Source: Myxococcaceae bacterium (GTDB lineage Bacteria; Myxococcota; Myxococcia; Myxococcales; Myxococcaceae). Taken from it: 5,848 nucleotides of DNA. The notes under the pieces were generated by a model. The model saw nothing but the letters and a program-made list of their open reading frames with translations. It was not told the DNA's origin and ran no database searches. The stretch's first letter is position 1, and each line of letters starts with the position of its first letter. The stretch spans positions 1 through 5,848 of the forward strand of contig JAGSPQ010000265.1 of NCBI GenBank assembly GCA_018262385.1, given 5' to 3'. The position numbers were made by a program, and so were the translations under genes. Of this stretch, positions 1 to 5,848 are shown in pieces.

Positions 1-104
1 AACCCCTCGGGGACGGTGGTGCCGAGCATCACGTCGCCCACCGCGCGAAGCCGCAGGGTCGGCTCGGGCGCCTGGGTGAGGACGAGCAGCAGCAGCGACA
101 GCAC
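1..104 (-). CDS. CapA-like (poly-gamma-glutamate capsule type) protein, N-terminal part only
   Basis: A GTG start at 104 opens a frame that runs off the left edge after 34 full codons. It gives a short hydrophobic leader (MLSLLLLVLTQA) followed by a spacer and LRLRAVGDVMLGTTVPEG. The VGDVMLG block is the characteristic first strand and metal-binding Asp of the CapA/PGA_cap metallophosphatase-like family, members of which are exported and linked to capsule or poly-gamma-glutamate handling. The GTG lies 5 nt past the stop of the DUF1552 gene, so the two are almost certainly co-transcribed. There is no strong Shine-Dalgarno, only GAG-type bases in the end of the preceding gene. The leader lacks the usual basic residues at its start. 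An in-frame CTG at 113 would add only three residues. No ATG is available nearby. The family call rests on one motif plus its position after a leader, and the rest of the protein is unseen. Confidence 0.68.
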   Translation of the reverse strand, partial: MLSLLLLVLTQAPEPTLRLRAVGDVMLGTTVPEG

Positions 105-109
105 GGCGC

Positions 110-1438
110 TCAGCTCAGCACGAGCGCGGTGGTGGAGTCGGCGCCGAACTTCGTCAGGTTCACGCCCACGCTCTTGAGCAGGGTGAGGAACAGATCCGAC
201 TTGTGGGGCTCGTTGCTGAACACCAGGTGCTTGCCCGGGCTGAGCGCGCCGCCCGCACCACCGGCGATGATCACCGGCAGGTTCTTGTGCTCGTGCAGAT
301 CGCCGTCGCCGATCTCCGACGAGAGGAAGATGCAGCTCTTCGCCAGCACCGACTCGCCGCCCTCGTCGATCGCCTTCAGCTTGCCGAGGAAGTAGGCGAA
401 CTGCTCCATCTGCCAGATCAGGATCGACTTCAGCTGGGCGAGGTTGCTGGCGACGCCGTGGTGGTGCGAGGTCCCGTGCCAGCCGGCGTTGATCGGCGCG
501 CCGTTGGCGGTGAGGAACGGGAACGCCAGATCGCTGCCCGCGCGATCGAACATGAAGGTCGAGACCCGGGTGACGTCGCACTGGAAGGCGAGCACCATCA
601 CGTCGATCAGCTGCTTCACCTGGGTGCGGATGTCGCCGGTCGGAGGCGGACGAGTGCCCGGCATGCAGGCCGCGGTGCCGGCCGGAGCGGCCAGCCGCTG
701 CTCGAGCTCCCGCACCCCGTTGAGGTAGCCGTCGAGCTTCTGCTGATCGCCGCTGCCGAGCCTCGCCTTCAGCCCGTTGGCCGACGCCAGCACCGAGTCG
801 AGCACGCTCTTGCGGTAGAACAGCCGCTTCTGCCGCTCGGCCATCGTCAGGTTGGCTTCGGGGCCGGCGAAGAGGCGATCGAACAGGCTGCCGGCGCGGG
901 TCTCCTTCGCCAGCGGGGTGTTCGCGTCCGCCCAGGCGATCGCGCTGCGAATCGGCACGTCGCCGCCGTCCGAGTCGGTGCCCAGCTCGATCGACGGGTA
1001 GCGGGTGAACTGCTTGAGCTGCGCCGCCGCCGCCTGGTCCATCGAGAGGCCGCCCAGCGTCCCTGCGCCGCCGGGCGAGATGCAGCTCAAGAAGCTGCCG
1101 GTGCCGCGGGCGTGGCCGCAGCTGATGTTCGACAGCTCGGCGGGAGGGTTGCGGATCCCGGTCAACACCTGGACGTCGCTCTTGAACGGCAGCAGCGGCT
1201 GGAGAATCGGGCTCAGCGTGTAGTTGGTGCCGGTGCCACTCGGAGTCCAGTCGTCCTTCAGCGCTCCGCCGGTGGTGGTGCGGTAGTAGCCGTTGGGCAG
1301 GTACCAGCCGACCAGCCGCAGCGCCTTCCCCGCCTGGGCGTGGGCGGTGCGGGGGATCATCGCCTCGAGGAACGGCAGGCTGAGCGCCACGCCCGAGGCG
1401 CGCAGCATCGTGCGGCGAGAGAGTTGAAAGCGGCTCAT
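110..1438 (-). CDS. DUF1552 domain protein, Tat-exported, HxxSHH motif
   Basis: 442 residues. The N-terminus has a twin-arginine signal (SRRTML at 7-12, a hydrophobic stretch at about 16-28, and a likely cleavage after AHA or AQA near 34-36), so the protein should be folded, perhaps with a cofactor, before export. The body matches DUF1552 (PF07586, the HxxSHH family). Visible blocks are RLVGWYLPNG (41-50), SCGHARGTGSFLSC (106-119), the signature HGTSHHHG (321-328) and LHEHKNLPVIIAGG (381-394). Biochemical function is unknown for the family. The clustered His/Glu/Asp residues look like a metal or catalytic site, which is inference. The ATG at 1438 is chosen because it starts exactly at the Tat signal, has GGTGA four bases upstream, and overlaps the upstream stop as ATGA. 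The same frame stays open far upstream through the neighbouring gene, but that extension is a shadow. Length is normal for the family and I see no damage. Confidence 0.93.
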   Translation of the reverse strand: MSRFQLSRRTMLRASGVALSLPFLEAMIPRTAHAQAGKALRLVGWYLPNGYYRTTTGGALKDDWTPSGTGTNYTLSPILQPLLPFKSDVQVLTGIRNPPAELSNISCGHARGTGSFLSCISPGGAGTLGGLSMDQAAAAQLKQFTRYPSIELGTDSDGGDVPIRSAIAWADANTPLAKETRAGSLFDRLFAGPEANLTMAERQKRLFYRKSVLDSVLASANGLKARLGSGDQQKLDGYLNGVRELEQRLAAPAGTAACMPGTRPPPTGDIRTQVKQLIDVMVLAFQCDVTRVSTFMFDRAGSDLAFPFLTANGAPINAGWHGTSHHHGVASNLAQLKSILIWQMEQFAYFLGKLKAIDEGGESVLAKSCIFLSSEIGDGDLHEHKNLPVIIAGGAGGALSPGKHLVFSNEPHKSDLFLTLLKSVGVNLTKFGADSTTALVLS

Positions 1439-3519
1439 CGTGTCACCGGGAGCGCGCCGCGGCGCTGGCTGAACTGACGGGTCTTCACCACCTGCAGCGC
1501 CAGCTCGGTGAGGCGATTGCCGTTCTTCGTCATCTGCTCGGTCAAGGTGTCGAGCGCGCAGCCGTCGGTGGCGTTGTTGAGCTCGCGGCCGATCGCGTAG
1601 GTGAGCATCTTGCGCGAGATGCAGCGCGGCACCCGCGCGTCGTCCTTGAGCACCTTCGACAGCTCGCCCGCTCCATCGAAGGTCCGGCCGTCGGGCAGCC
1701 CGCCGGTGGCGTCGATGGTGAGCGTGCCGTCCTTGTCGCGCCAGTGGCCCACGCCGTCGAAGTGCTCGAGCGAGAAGCCGATCGGATCCATCTGCACGTG
1801 GCAGCCGGAGCAGGCGACGTTGGTGCGGTGCGCCTCGGCGAGCTGGCGCAGCGTCTTGCCGGTGGCGTCGACTCCCTCGGGCAGCCCGGGCACGTTGGGC
1901 GGCGGCGGAGGAGGCTCCTGGCACAGCAACTGGTCGAGCACCCACTTGCCGCGCTTCACCGGCGAGGTGCGGTTGGGCACCGAGGTCAGGGTGAGGATGC
2001 TGCCGTGGGTGAGCAGCCCGCCGCGCTGGGGGGTGGTGAGCTCGACCCGCTGCATCGCCGGCCCGGTGATGCCGCTGATCCCGTAGTGCCCGGCGAGCCG
2101 TTCGTTGAGGAAGGTGTGGCGGGCGTCGAGCAGCTCGAGCGCGCTGCGGTCTTCGCGAATGAAGCTGCGCATGAACAGCAGCGTCTCGTCGCGCATCGCG
2201 GTCTTCAGCGCGCCGTCGAAGCCCGGGTAGACGTCGAGCGCGGGGCTGGCCGGGTTCAAGGTGCGCAGCTTCAGCCACTGGGCAGCGAACACCTCGACCA
2301 GGGCGTCCGAGCGGGGGTCGGCGAGCAGCCGGCGCGCCTGGATCTCGAGGCTGGCCGGATCCGACAGGGTGCCCTGCTCGGCCGCCCGCAGCAGCTCGTC
2401 GTCGGGGGTGCTGGCCCAGAGGAAGTAGGACAGCCGGGTCGCCAGCTCGACGTCGCTGACCGGGTGAGCGGCCACGCTGTCGGGCTCTGCGTCGTGCTCG
2501 GTCTTGAAGAGGAACTCGGCCGAGGTCAGCGCCCGCTTGAAGCCGAGCCGGATGCCGGTCTGGAAGTCGTCGCCCTGGGCCTTCGCCAGCGTCACCATCG
2601 CCACCAGCGCGTCGAGCTCGTCCTCGGTGACCGGGCGGCGGTAGGCGCGGTGGGCGAACTCTCCGAGGATCTTGCGCGCGCAGACGTCTTCGCCCTCGGT
2701 GACCGGATTGCACGCGAAGGTCCGCGTCCGCAGCGCCTCGCGGGCGGGGTTGGGCGGGTTGTTCGGCCCCTCGACCTTGAGGAAGTCGACGCCCAGGTCG
2801 CGGTCGTAGGCGCGCGCCGAGTTGGGGTTGCGGATCTGGATCCGGTGATTGCCGGCCGCCACCGTCACCGGCACGGTGATCGTCGCCGGGCTGGCCCGCG
2901 CGGCGGTGACGTCGCTCTGGTGCACCACCTTCCCGTCGAGCAGCACGTTGAGCTTGGCGACCACCGCGCCCGCCTGGAACACCCGCACCGACAGCAGGTA
3001 GTCGCCGTCGGCGGGGAACGCCTCGAGCTTGTCGAGGTAGTAGTCGTGCTCCCAGATGTCGAGGGTCGCCGTGGGCGGGGTGCCGGCGGTGGAGTTGACC
3101 GGCCCGAAGCAGGTGTAGTCGGAGCCGGGCGGAGCGGTGCCTCCGGGGCACATCGCCGCGTGCAGCGCTCGGGCGTCGTAGCGCTGAGAAATCGGAGCGG
3201 CCGGCGGCAGCAGCGCGGCGTCCACCACCCGGGAGGCGGTGCTCTCGTAGAGCTCGAGCAGCAGCGCAGACATCGCGAGCACGTCGCCGTTGTTGTCGAA
3301 GCTGGCCGACGGATCGGGCGGGAAGGTGTTGGCCGGGCTGGTGGTGTCGCCCAGCAGATCCCGCATCGTGTGGTTGTACTCGACCCGGTTGAGCCGCCGC
3401 AGGGTGACGTGCCCCGGATCCGCGCACGGGCCGCCGTTGATCAGCGTGCCGGGCACCTGGATCGTCCCTTCGCAGGAAACCAGCACCGCGAACGACGCAA
3501 TTATTGCGAGGGCGCGCAT
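1435..3519 (-). CDS. DUF1592/DUF1588-type lipoprotein with a CxxCH haem motif
   Basis: 694 residues. A lipoprotein signal (LVSC, Cys16) predicts membrane anchoring after export. Domain-like segments in order: DUF1587-like (about 38-100, RRLNRVEYNHTMRDLLG); a beta-rich insert at about 150-250 that resembles a carbohydrate-binding sandwich (LDGKVVH, GNHRIQIRN); DUF1595-like (about 268-342, with FAHRAYRRPVTEDE); DUF1592 (about 352-480, starting ELATRLSYFLWASTPDDEL); DUF1588 (about 495-595), with the family's proline run (EPPPPPPNVP, 535-544) and a c-type haem motif CSGCH (570-574) followed by MDPIGF; and DUF1585-like (about 605-680). The single CxxCH is consistent with covalent haem c, unproven. 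Many planctomycete relatives also carry an N-terminal cytochrome domain, which is absent here. The function of the family is not established. The ATG at 3519 directly precedes the signal peptide, and an AAGGG lies about 12 nt upstream. The stop overlaps the DUF1552 ATG by 4 nt, indicating translational coupling. Confidence 0.94.
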   Translation of the reverse strand: MRALAIIASFAVLVSCEGTIQVPGTLINGGPCADPGHVTLRRLNRVEYNHTMRDLLGDTTSPANTFPPDPSASFDNNGDVLAMSALLLELYESTASRVVDAALLPPAAPISQRYDARALHAAMCPGGTAPPGSDYTCFGPVNSTAGTPPTATLDIWEHDYYLDKLEAFPADGDYLLSVRVFQAGAVVAKLNVLLDGKVVHQSDVTAARASPATITVPVTVAAGNHRIQIRNPNSARAYDRDLGVDFLKVEGPNNPPNPAREALRTRTFACNPVTEGEDVCARKILGEFAHRAYRRPVTEDELDALVAMVTLAKAQGDDFQTGIRLGFKRALTSAEFLFKTEHDAEPDSVAAHPVSDVELATRLSYFLWASTPDDELLRAAEQGTLSDPASLEIQARRLLADPRSDALVEVFAAQWLKLRTLNPASPALDVYPGFDGALKTAMRDETLLFMRSFIREDRSALELLDARHTFLNERLAGHYGISGITGPAMQRVELTTPQRGGLLTHGSILTLTSVPNRTSPVKRGKWVLDQLLCQEPPPPPPNVPGLPEGVDATGKTLRQLAEAHRTNVACSGCHVQMDPIGFSLEHFDGVGHWRDKDGTLTIDATGGLPDGRTFDGAGELSKVLKDDARVPRCISRKMLTYAIGRELNNATDGCALDTLTEQMTKNGNRLTELALQVVKTRQFSQRRGALPVTR
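3496..3508. repeat. Short perfect inverted repeat at the start of the DUF1592 gene
   Basis: CGCAATTATTGCG has two perfect 6-bp arms around a single central base. It is markedly A+T-rich for this window. It covers codons 4-8 of the lipoprotein signal peptide (about Leu-Ala-Ile-Ile-Ala, including the rare-type codon ATA) and lies 73-85 nt upstream of the divergent acyltransferase start. It could be a small operator, or simply A+T-rich early codons that reduce mRNA structure. The repeat is seen directly; any function is speculative. Confidence 0.4.
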
Positions 3520-3580
3520 TGGGGAACGGGGCCCTTAGCAACGAATGGGGGCAGGTGAAAAGCCGTGCTAGTCAGAACGT
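3520..3580. promoter_or_regulatory. Divergent intergenic promoter region
   Basis: This 61-nt spacer separates the start codons of the divergently transcribed DUF1592 lipoprotein (minus) and the acyltransferase (plus), so both operons probably initiate transcription in or next to it. I could not find a convincing -35/-10 pair for either direction. It contains a GGGCCC palindrome (3529-3534) and an AGGTGA (3552-3557). The latter is too far (about 23 nt) from the GTG at 3581 to be its ribosome binding site. The regulatory role is inferred from gene orientation. Confidence 0.5.
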
Positions 3581-4642
3581 GTGTCGAAGAACGCGTTTCA
3601 CATTCCCTCGCTCGACGGCTTGCGCGCGGTGAGCTTCGGGATCGTGTTCGTGGCGCATGCCGGGCTGGAGAAGTACGTGCCCGGCGGCTTCGGGGTGACG
3701 GTCTTCTTCTTCCTCTCGGGGTTTCTGATCACCACCCTGATGCGCACCGAGTTCGAGAAGTCGGGCACGGTCAGCCTGAAGGCGTTCTACCTGCGGCGGG
3801 TCTTACGAATCCTGCCCCCGTTCTACTTCGTGCTCACGGTGGCGACGGTGCTCACCGCGCTGCTGGTGCTGGCGGGCGAGCTCAACCGCCAGGCGGTGGC
3901 GGCCCAGTTCCTCCACTACGCCAACTTCTGGATCGTCAGCCACGGCTACTCCGGGCAGGCGCTCGGCACCGGCGTCTACTGGTCGCTGGCGGTCGAGGAA
4001 CATTTCTACTTCCTCTTTCCGTGGCTCTATTTGCTGCTGCGGCGGCTGCGCGCCAGTCACCGGCGGCAGGCGGTGGTGCTGTGGAGCATCTGCGGCCTGA
4101 TCCTGCTGTGGCGCTGCGTGCTGGTGTTCGGGCTCGACGCGCCGACCGATCGCACCTACCTGGCCAGCGACACCCGGTTCGACTCGATCCTCTTCGGCGC
4201 CGCGCTGGCGGTGTGGAACAACCCGGTGCTGGACGGAGATCCGAAGGGCAGCCCGGCGCTGTGGAAGTACGTGCTGCTGCCGCTGTCGATCGCGGTGCTG
4301 CTGCTGGGCTTTCTGTGGCGCGATGATCAGTTCCGCGAGACGGCCCGCTACACGCTGCAGGGCCTGGCGCTGGGGCCGATCTTCATGGTCGCGATCCGGT
4401 GGCCTCAATTTCTGCCCTTCCGGCTGCTCAATACGAAGGTGGTCTCCTTCGTCGGCGTGCTCTCGTATTCGCTCTACCTGACCCACCACGTGGTCATCTT
4501 CGGCGTTCACAAGTACCTGCCGCAGCTGCACGGCCTGGTCCAGGGCGCGATCGCCCTCGCCCTCGCGCTGACGATCTCCTACGGCATCTACCTTGCGATC
4601 GAAAAACCCTGCGCCAGGCTGCGCAAGCGGCTCAGTGCCTGA
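3581..4642 (+). CDS. Acyltransferase-3 (OafA/YrhL-like) integral membrane protein
   Basis: 353 residues, a normal length for a stand-alone acyltransferase-3 (PF01757) protein with about ten membrane helices and no fused SGNH domain. These enzymes move acyl groups, often acetyl, across the cytoplasmic membrane onto sugars, O-antigen, exopolysaccharide or peptidoglycan. Visible marks are the R-X10-H motif (Arg15, His26) in and before the first helix; FFFLSGFLIT (42-51); the RxxR motif (Arg73-Arg76) in YLRRVLRILPPFY; VYWSLAVEEHFYFLFP (132-147); DTRFDSILFG (197-206); and LSYSLYLTHH (294-303). The start is GTG at 3581. An in-frame TAG at 3569 leaves no earlier option, and the family core (PSLDGLRAV) begins nine residues in. 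No clear Shine-Dalgarno precedes it, so initiation may be weak or near-leaderless. It is followed after 13 nt by the SGNH lipoprotein gene, probably its operon partner. The acceptor cannot be told from sequence. Confidence 0.95.
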   Translation: MSKNAFHIPSLDGLRAVSFGIVFVAHAGLEKYVPGGFGVTVFFFLSGFLITTLMRTEFEKSGTVSLKAFYLRRVLRILPPFYFVLTVATVLTALLVLAGELNRQAVAAQFLHYANFWIVSHGYSGQALGTGVYWSLAVEEHFYFLFPWLYLLLRRLRASHRRQAVVLWSICGLILLWRCVLVFGLDAPTDRTYLASDTRFDSILFGAALAVWNNPVLDGDPKGSPALWKYVLLPLSIAVLLLGFLWRDDQFRETARYTLQGLALGPIFMVAIRWPQFLPFRLLNTKVVSFVGVLSYSLYLTHHVVIFGVHKYLPQLHGLVQGAIALALALTISYGIYLAIEKPCARLRKRLSA

Positions 4643-4655
4643 GAGCGTGAATCCG

Positions 4656-5762
4656 ATGCGACCCTTCATCCTCGTTGCGATCCTGATGTGCTTCTTCGGC
4701 TGCAAGTCCGGCTCGGCGTCGGCGGCCGGGCGCGATTACCAGAAGCCCGCCAGGCCGGCGAAGGGGATGACGCCCGCGCCGCTGCTGTCGCGGGGGAAGT
4801 CGGTCGACACCAACCTGATCGCCAGCAGCGCCGGCAAGCTCACCGACGGCAAGTACAAGGACGGCTCGTGGGCGGCGAAGCTGCCGACGGCGGAGAAGCC
4901 GGCGTGGGTGGCGATCGAGATCGGCCCCGGCCCCGAGAAGCTGCTGCTGGCGTGGACCGCGTCGGGAAGCTTCAACCACCTCGAGACCCAGTACGGCGGG
5001 CCGGGCAGCTACCGGATCGAGGTCTCCCCGAATGGAAAGGACTGGAAGACGGTCGTCACCGTCCCCGACAACGCCTACCGCACCCGCGCCCACGGGTTCG
5101 ACTTCACCGGCAACCGCTGGGTCCGCTGGGTGGTGACCGGCCCGAGCAAGGACACCTACAAGTACGGGATCCAGCCGGACGAGCTCGACGTCCACGACAT
5201 CAGCGGCGGAGCCGACGACACCTGGTTCTTCCTCGGCGACAGCATCACCGCGATGTCGTTCGATCGCAGCCCGACCAGCCAGCCGTCGTTCGCCGAGCTG
5301 ATCGCGAAGAAGCACCCCGGCTACTTCCCGATGATGCTCAACGGCGGCCAGGGCTTCGAGAAGAGCAGCGAGGGGCTCGCCCGCCTGCCGCTGCTGCTCA
5401 AGCAGCACCCCGAGGTGAAGCACTGGGCGATCGGCTACGGCACCAACGACTCGGCGGGCAACAACCCGAACACCGCCGACTTCGCCAACAACCTCGAGGC
5501 GATGGTGGCGATGCTGAAGGCCAACGGGCGAGTGCCGATCCTCGCGCGGATTCCGTACGCGCCGGCGGAGCACGACACGGTGCCGCAGTTCAACGAGGTG
5601 ATCGACGCGGTCACCAAGCGGCACGGGCTGACCCCGGGGCCGGATCTGTACGCCCACTTCAAGGCCCACCCGGACGAGCTGAAGGACGGGCTGCACCCGA
5701 ACGACAAGGGCACGGTGTCGATCAACCGGCTGTGGGCGGCGGCGGTCGACGCGCTGTATTGA
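4656..5762 (+). CDS. SGNH/GDSL hydrolase lipoprotein with N-terminal F5/8C (discoidin)-like domain
   Basis: 368 residues from ATG 4656. A short hydrophobic leader ends in FFGC (Cys16), a slightly atypical lipobox, then a low-complexity linker (about 17-48). Residues 50-182 read as an F5/8 type C, galactose-binding-like beta sandwich (TNLIASSAGKLTDG, WVAIEIG, YRIEVSPNGKDWKTV, RWVRWVV), likely binding glycan. Residues 188-368 are an SGNH/GDSL serine hydrolase. Block I is FFLGDSIT with nucleophile Ser196, block II is LNGGQGF (Gly230/231), block III is GYGTND (Asn264) and block V is DGLHP (Asp344, His347), so the catalytic set is complete. The likely activity is de-esterification or acyl transfer on surface carbohydrate; the substrate is unknown. 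GAGAG sits 10 nt before the chosen ATG. An upstream in-frame ATG at 4593 lies inside the acyltransferase gene and would place non-signal residues before the leader, so it is rejected. The 13-nt gap to the acyltransferase suggests one transcript. Confidence 0.93.
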   Translation: MRPFILVAILMCFFGCKSGSASAAGRDYQKPARPAKGMTPAPLLSRGKSVDTNLIASSAGKLTDGKYKDGSWAAKLPTAEKPAWVAIEIGPGPEKLLLAWTASGSFNHLETQYGGPGSYRIEVSPNGKDWKTVVTVPDNAYRTRAHGFDFTGNRWVRWVVTGPSKDTYKYGIQPDELDVHDISGGADDTWFFLGDSITAMSFDRSPTSQPSFAELIAKKHPGYFPMMLNGGQGFEKSSEGLARLPLLLKQHPEVKHWAIGYGTNDSAGNNPNTADFANNLEAMVAMLKANGRVPILARIPYAPAEHDTVPQFNEVIDAVTKRHGLTPGPDLYAHFKAHPDELKDGLHPNDKGTVSINRLWAAAVDALY

Positions 5763-5771
5763 GCGGCGCCC

Positions 5772-5812
5772 AAAGAAAAAGCCCGGCGCCCCGACGAAGC
5801 GGGACACCGGGC
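5772..5812 (-). terminator. Rho-independent terminator, leftward
   Basis: GCCCGG (5781-5786) pairs with CCGGGC (5807-5812), and inside it CCCG (5790-5793) pairs with CGGG (5800-5803) around a six-base loop, separated from the outer stem by a 3x3 internal loop. On the minus strand the hairpin is followed by TTTTTCTTT (complement of 5772-5780), a classic U-tract. On the plus strand no T-run follows, so it mainly serves a gene entering from the right, although the hairpin may also slow plus-strand transcripts that end at 5762. Confidence 0.78.
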
Positions 5813-5834
5813 CTGAAACGAACACTGCCGACGG

Positions 5835-5848
5835 TCAGTTGTAGTTGG
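5835..5848 (-). CDS. Possible 3' end of a minus-strand gene (last codons only)
   Basis: On the minus strand the edge reads codons for Asn-Tyr-Asn and then TGA (stop at 5837-5835). A leftward intrinsic terminator follows about 22 nt downstream. Terminator orientation and spacing suggest that a gene from the right ends here, converging on the SGNH lipoprotein gene. Only three codons are visible, so neither reading frame nor product can be verified. Confidence 0.35.

Noticed and set aside
535..780. CTG/GCC-rich and other short runs as tandem repeats or a CRISPR array
   Set aside because: No regularly spaced repeat units. The pattern comes from codon preference.
203..1477. 424-codon plus-strand open frame opposite DUF1552
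   Set aside because: Antisense shadow of a high-G+C gene. The translation is rich in Arg, Val, Gly and Gln with no recognisable motif or signal.
3504..3540. TTGCGA (3504-3509) as a -35 box for the plus operon
   Set aside because: No acceptable -10 element at 16-18 nt; the bases there are G/C. The match is chance level.
1439..3541. Upstream extension of the DUF1552 frame to give an 1143-residue protein
   Set aside because: This part is the off-frame reading of the DUF1592 gene: Arg/Ala/Gly-rich and low-complexity with no domain. The Tat signal and ATGA overlap fix the true start at 1438.
1744..3558. 604-codon plus-strand open frame opposite the DUF1592 gene
   Set aside because: Long but compositionally typical of an antisense frame (Val/Gly/Arg/Glu-rich), with no domain. 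The opposite strand has an unambiguous multi-domain protein.
3565..4326. 253-codon plus-strand frame overlapping the acyltransferase start
   Set aside because: Off-frame reading of the acyltransferase gene, with Arg/Gly/Ala-rich translation and no homology signals.
4593..4655. Longer N-terminus for the SGNH lipoprotein
   Set aside because: It would overlap the acyltransferase by 50 nt and put 21 polar residues before the lipoprotein leader. ATG 4656 has a GAGAG at proper spacing.
3803..4705. 300-codon minus-strand open frame over the acyltransferase
   Set aside because: Rich in Gln, Arg, His and Glu, with no motifs. It overlaps a clear acyltransferase-3 gene.
4632..5825. 397-codon minus-strand open frame over the SGNH gene
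   Set aside because: Arg/Val-rich antisense shadow that would run through the intrinsic terminator. The sense strand has complete SGNH catalytic blocks.

Overview
This is a G+C-rich window with strong third-position G/C preference. It encodes exported or membrane proteins typical of a large-genome, complex-envelope bacterium. The DUF1592 + DUF1552 pair, the CapA-like start and the discoidin/SGNH lipoprotein together suggest Myxococcota (myxobacteria) or a relative. Planctomycetes also carry the DUF15xx families, so the lineage is an inference from gene content and not a direct reading.

Layout. Left half, minus strand (transcribed right to left): a lipoprotein with DUF1587/DUF1595/DUF1592/DUF1588/DUF1585-type segments and one CxxCH haem-type motif (3519 to 1435); a Tat-exported DUF1552 protein with the HxxSHH motif (1438 to 110), whose ATG overlaps the previous stop as ATGA; and, after 5 nt, the first 34 codons of a CapA-like protein (104 to 1, cut by the window edge). 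Right half, plus strand: an acyltransferase-3 (OafA-like) membrane protein (3581-4642), then after 13 nt a lipoprotein with an F5/8C (discoidin)-like domain and an SGNH/GDSL esterase domain (4656-5762). A 61-nt divergent spacer (3520-3580) separates the two operons. At the right end an intrinsic terminator points leftward, apparently serving a minus-strand gene whose last codons lie at the edge. No stretch of 300 bases lacks a gene, and I saw no tRNA, rRNA, CRISPR array or mobile element.

How the genes may work together. All five main products are predicted to act in or outside the cytoplasmic membrane. The plus-strand pair looks like an acyl-modification unit: a membrane acyl donor/transferase beside an exported serine esterase/acyltransferase with a probable glycan-binding domain. 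The minus-strand pair is the widespread but functionally uncharacterised DUF1592/DUF1552 system, here in tight translational coupling and followed by a CapA-like protein. A shared role in surface polysaccharide processing is plausible but is inference from neighbourhood only.
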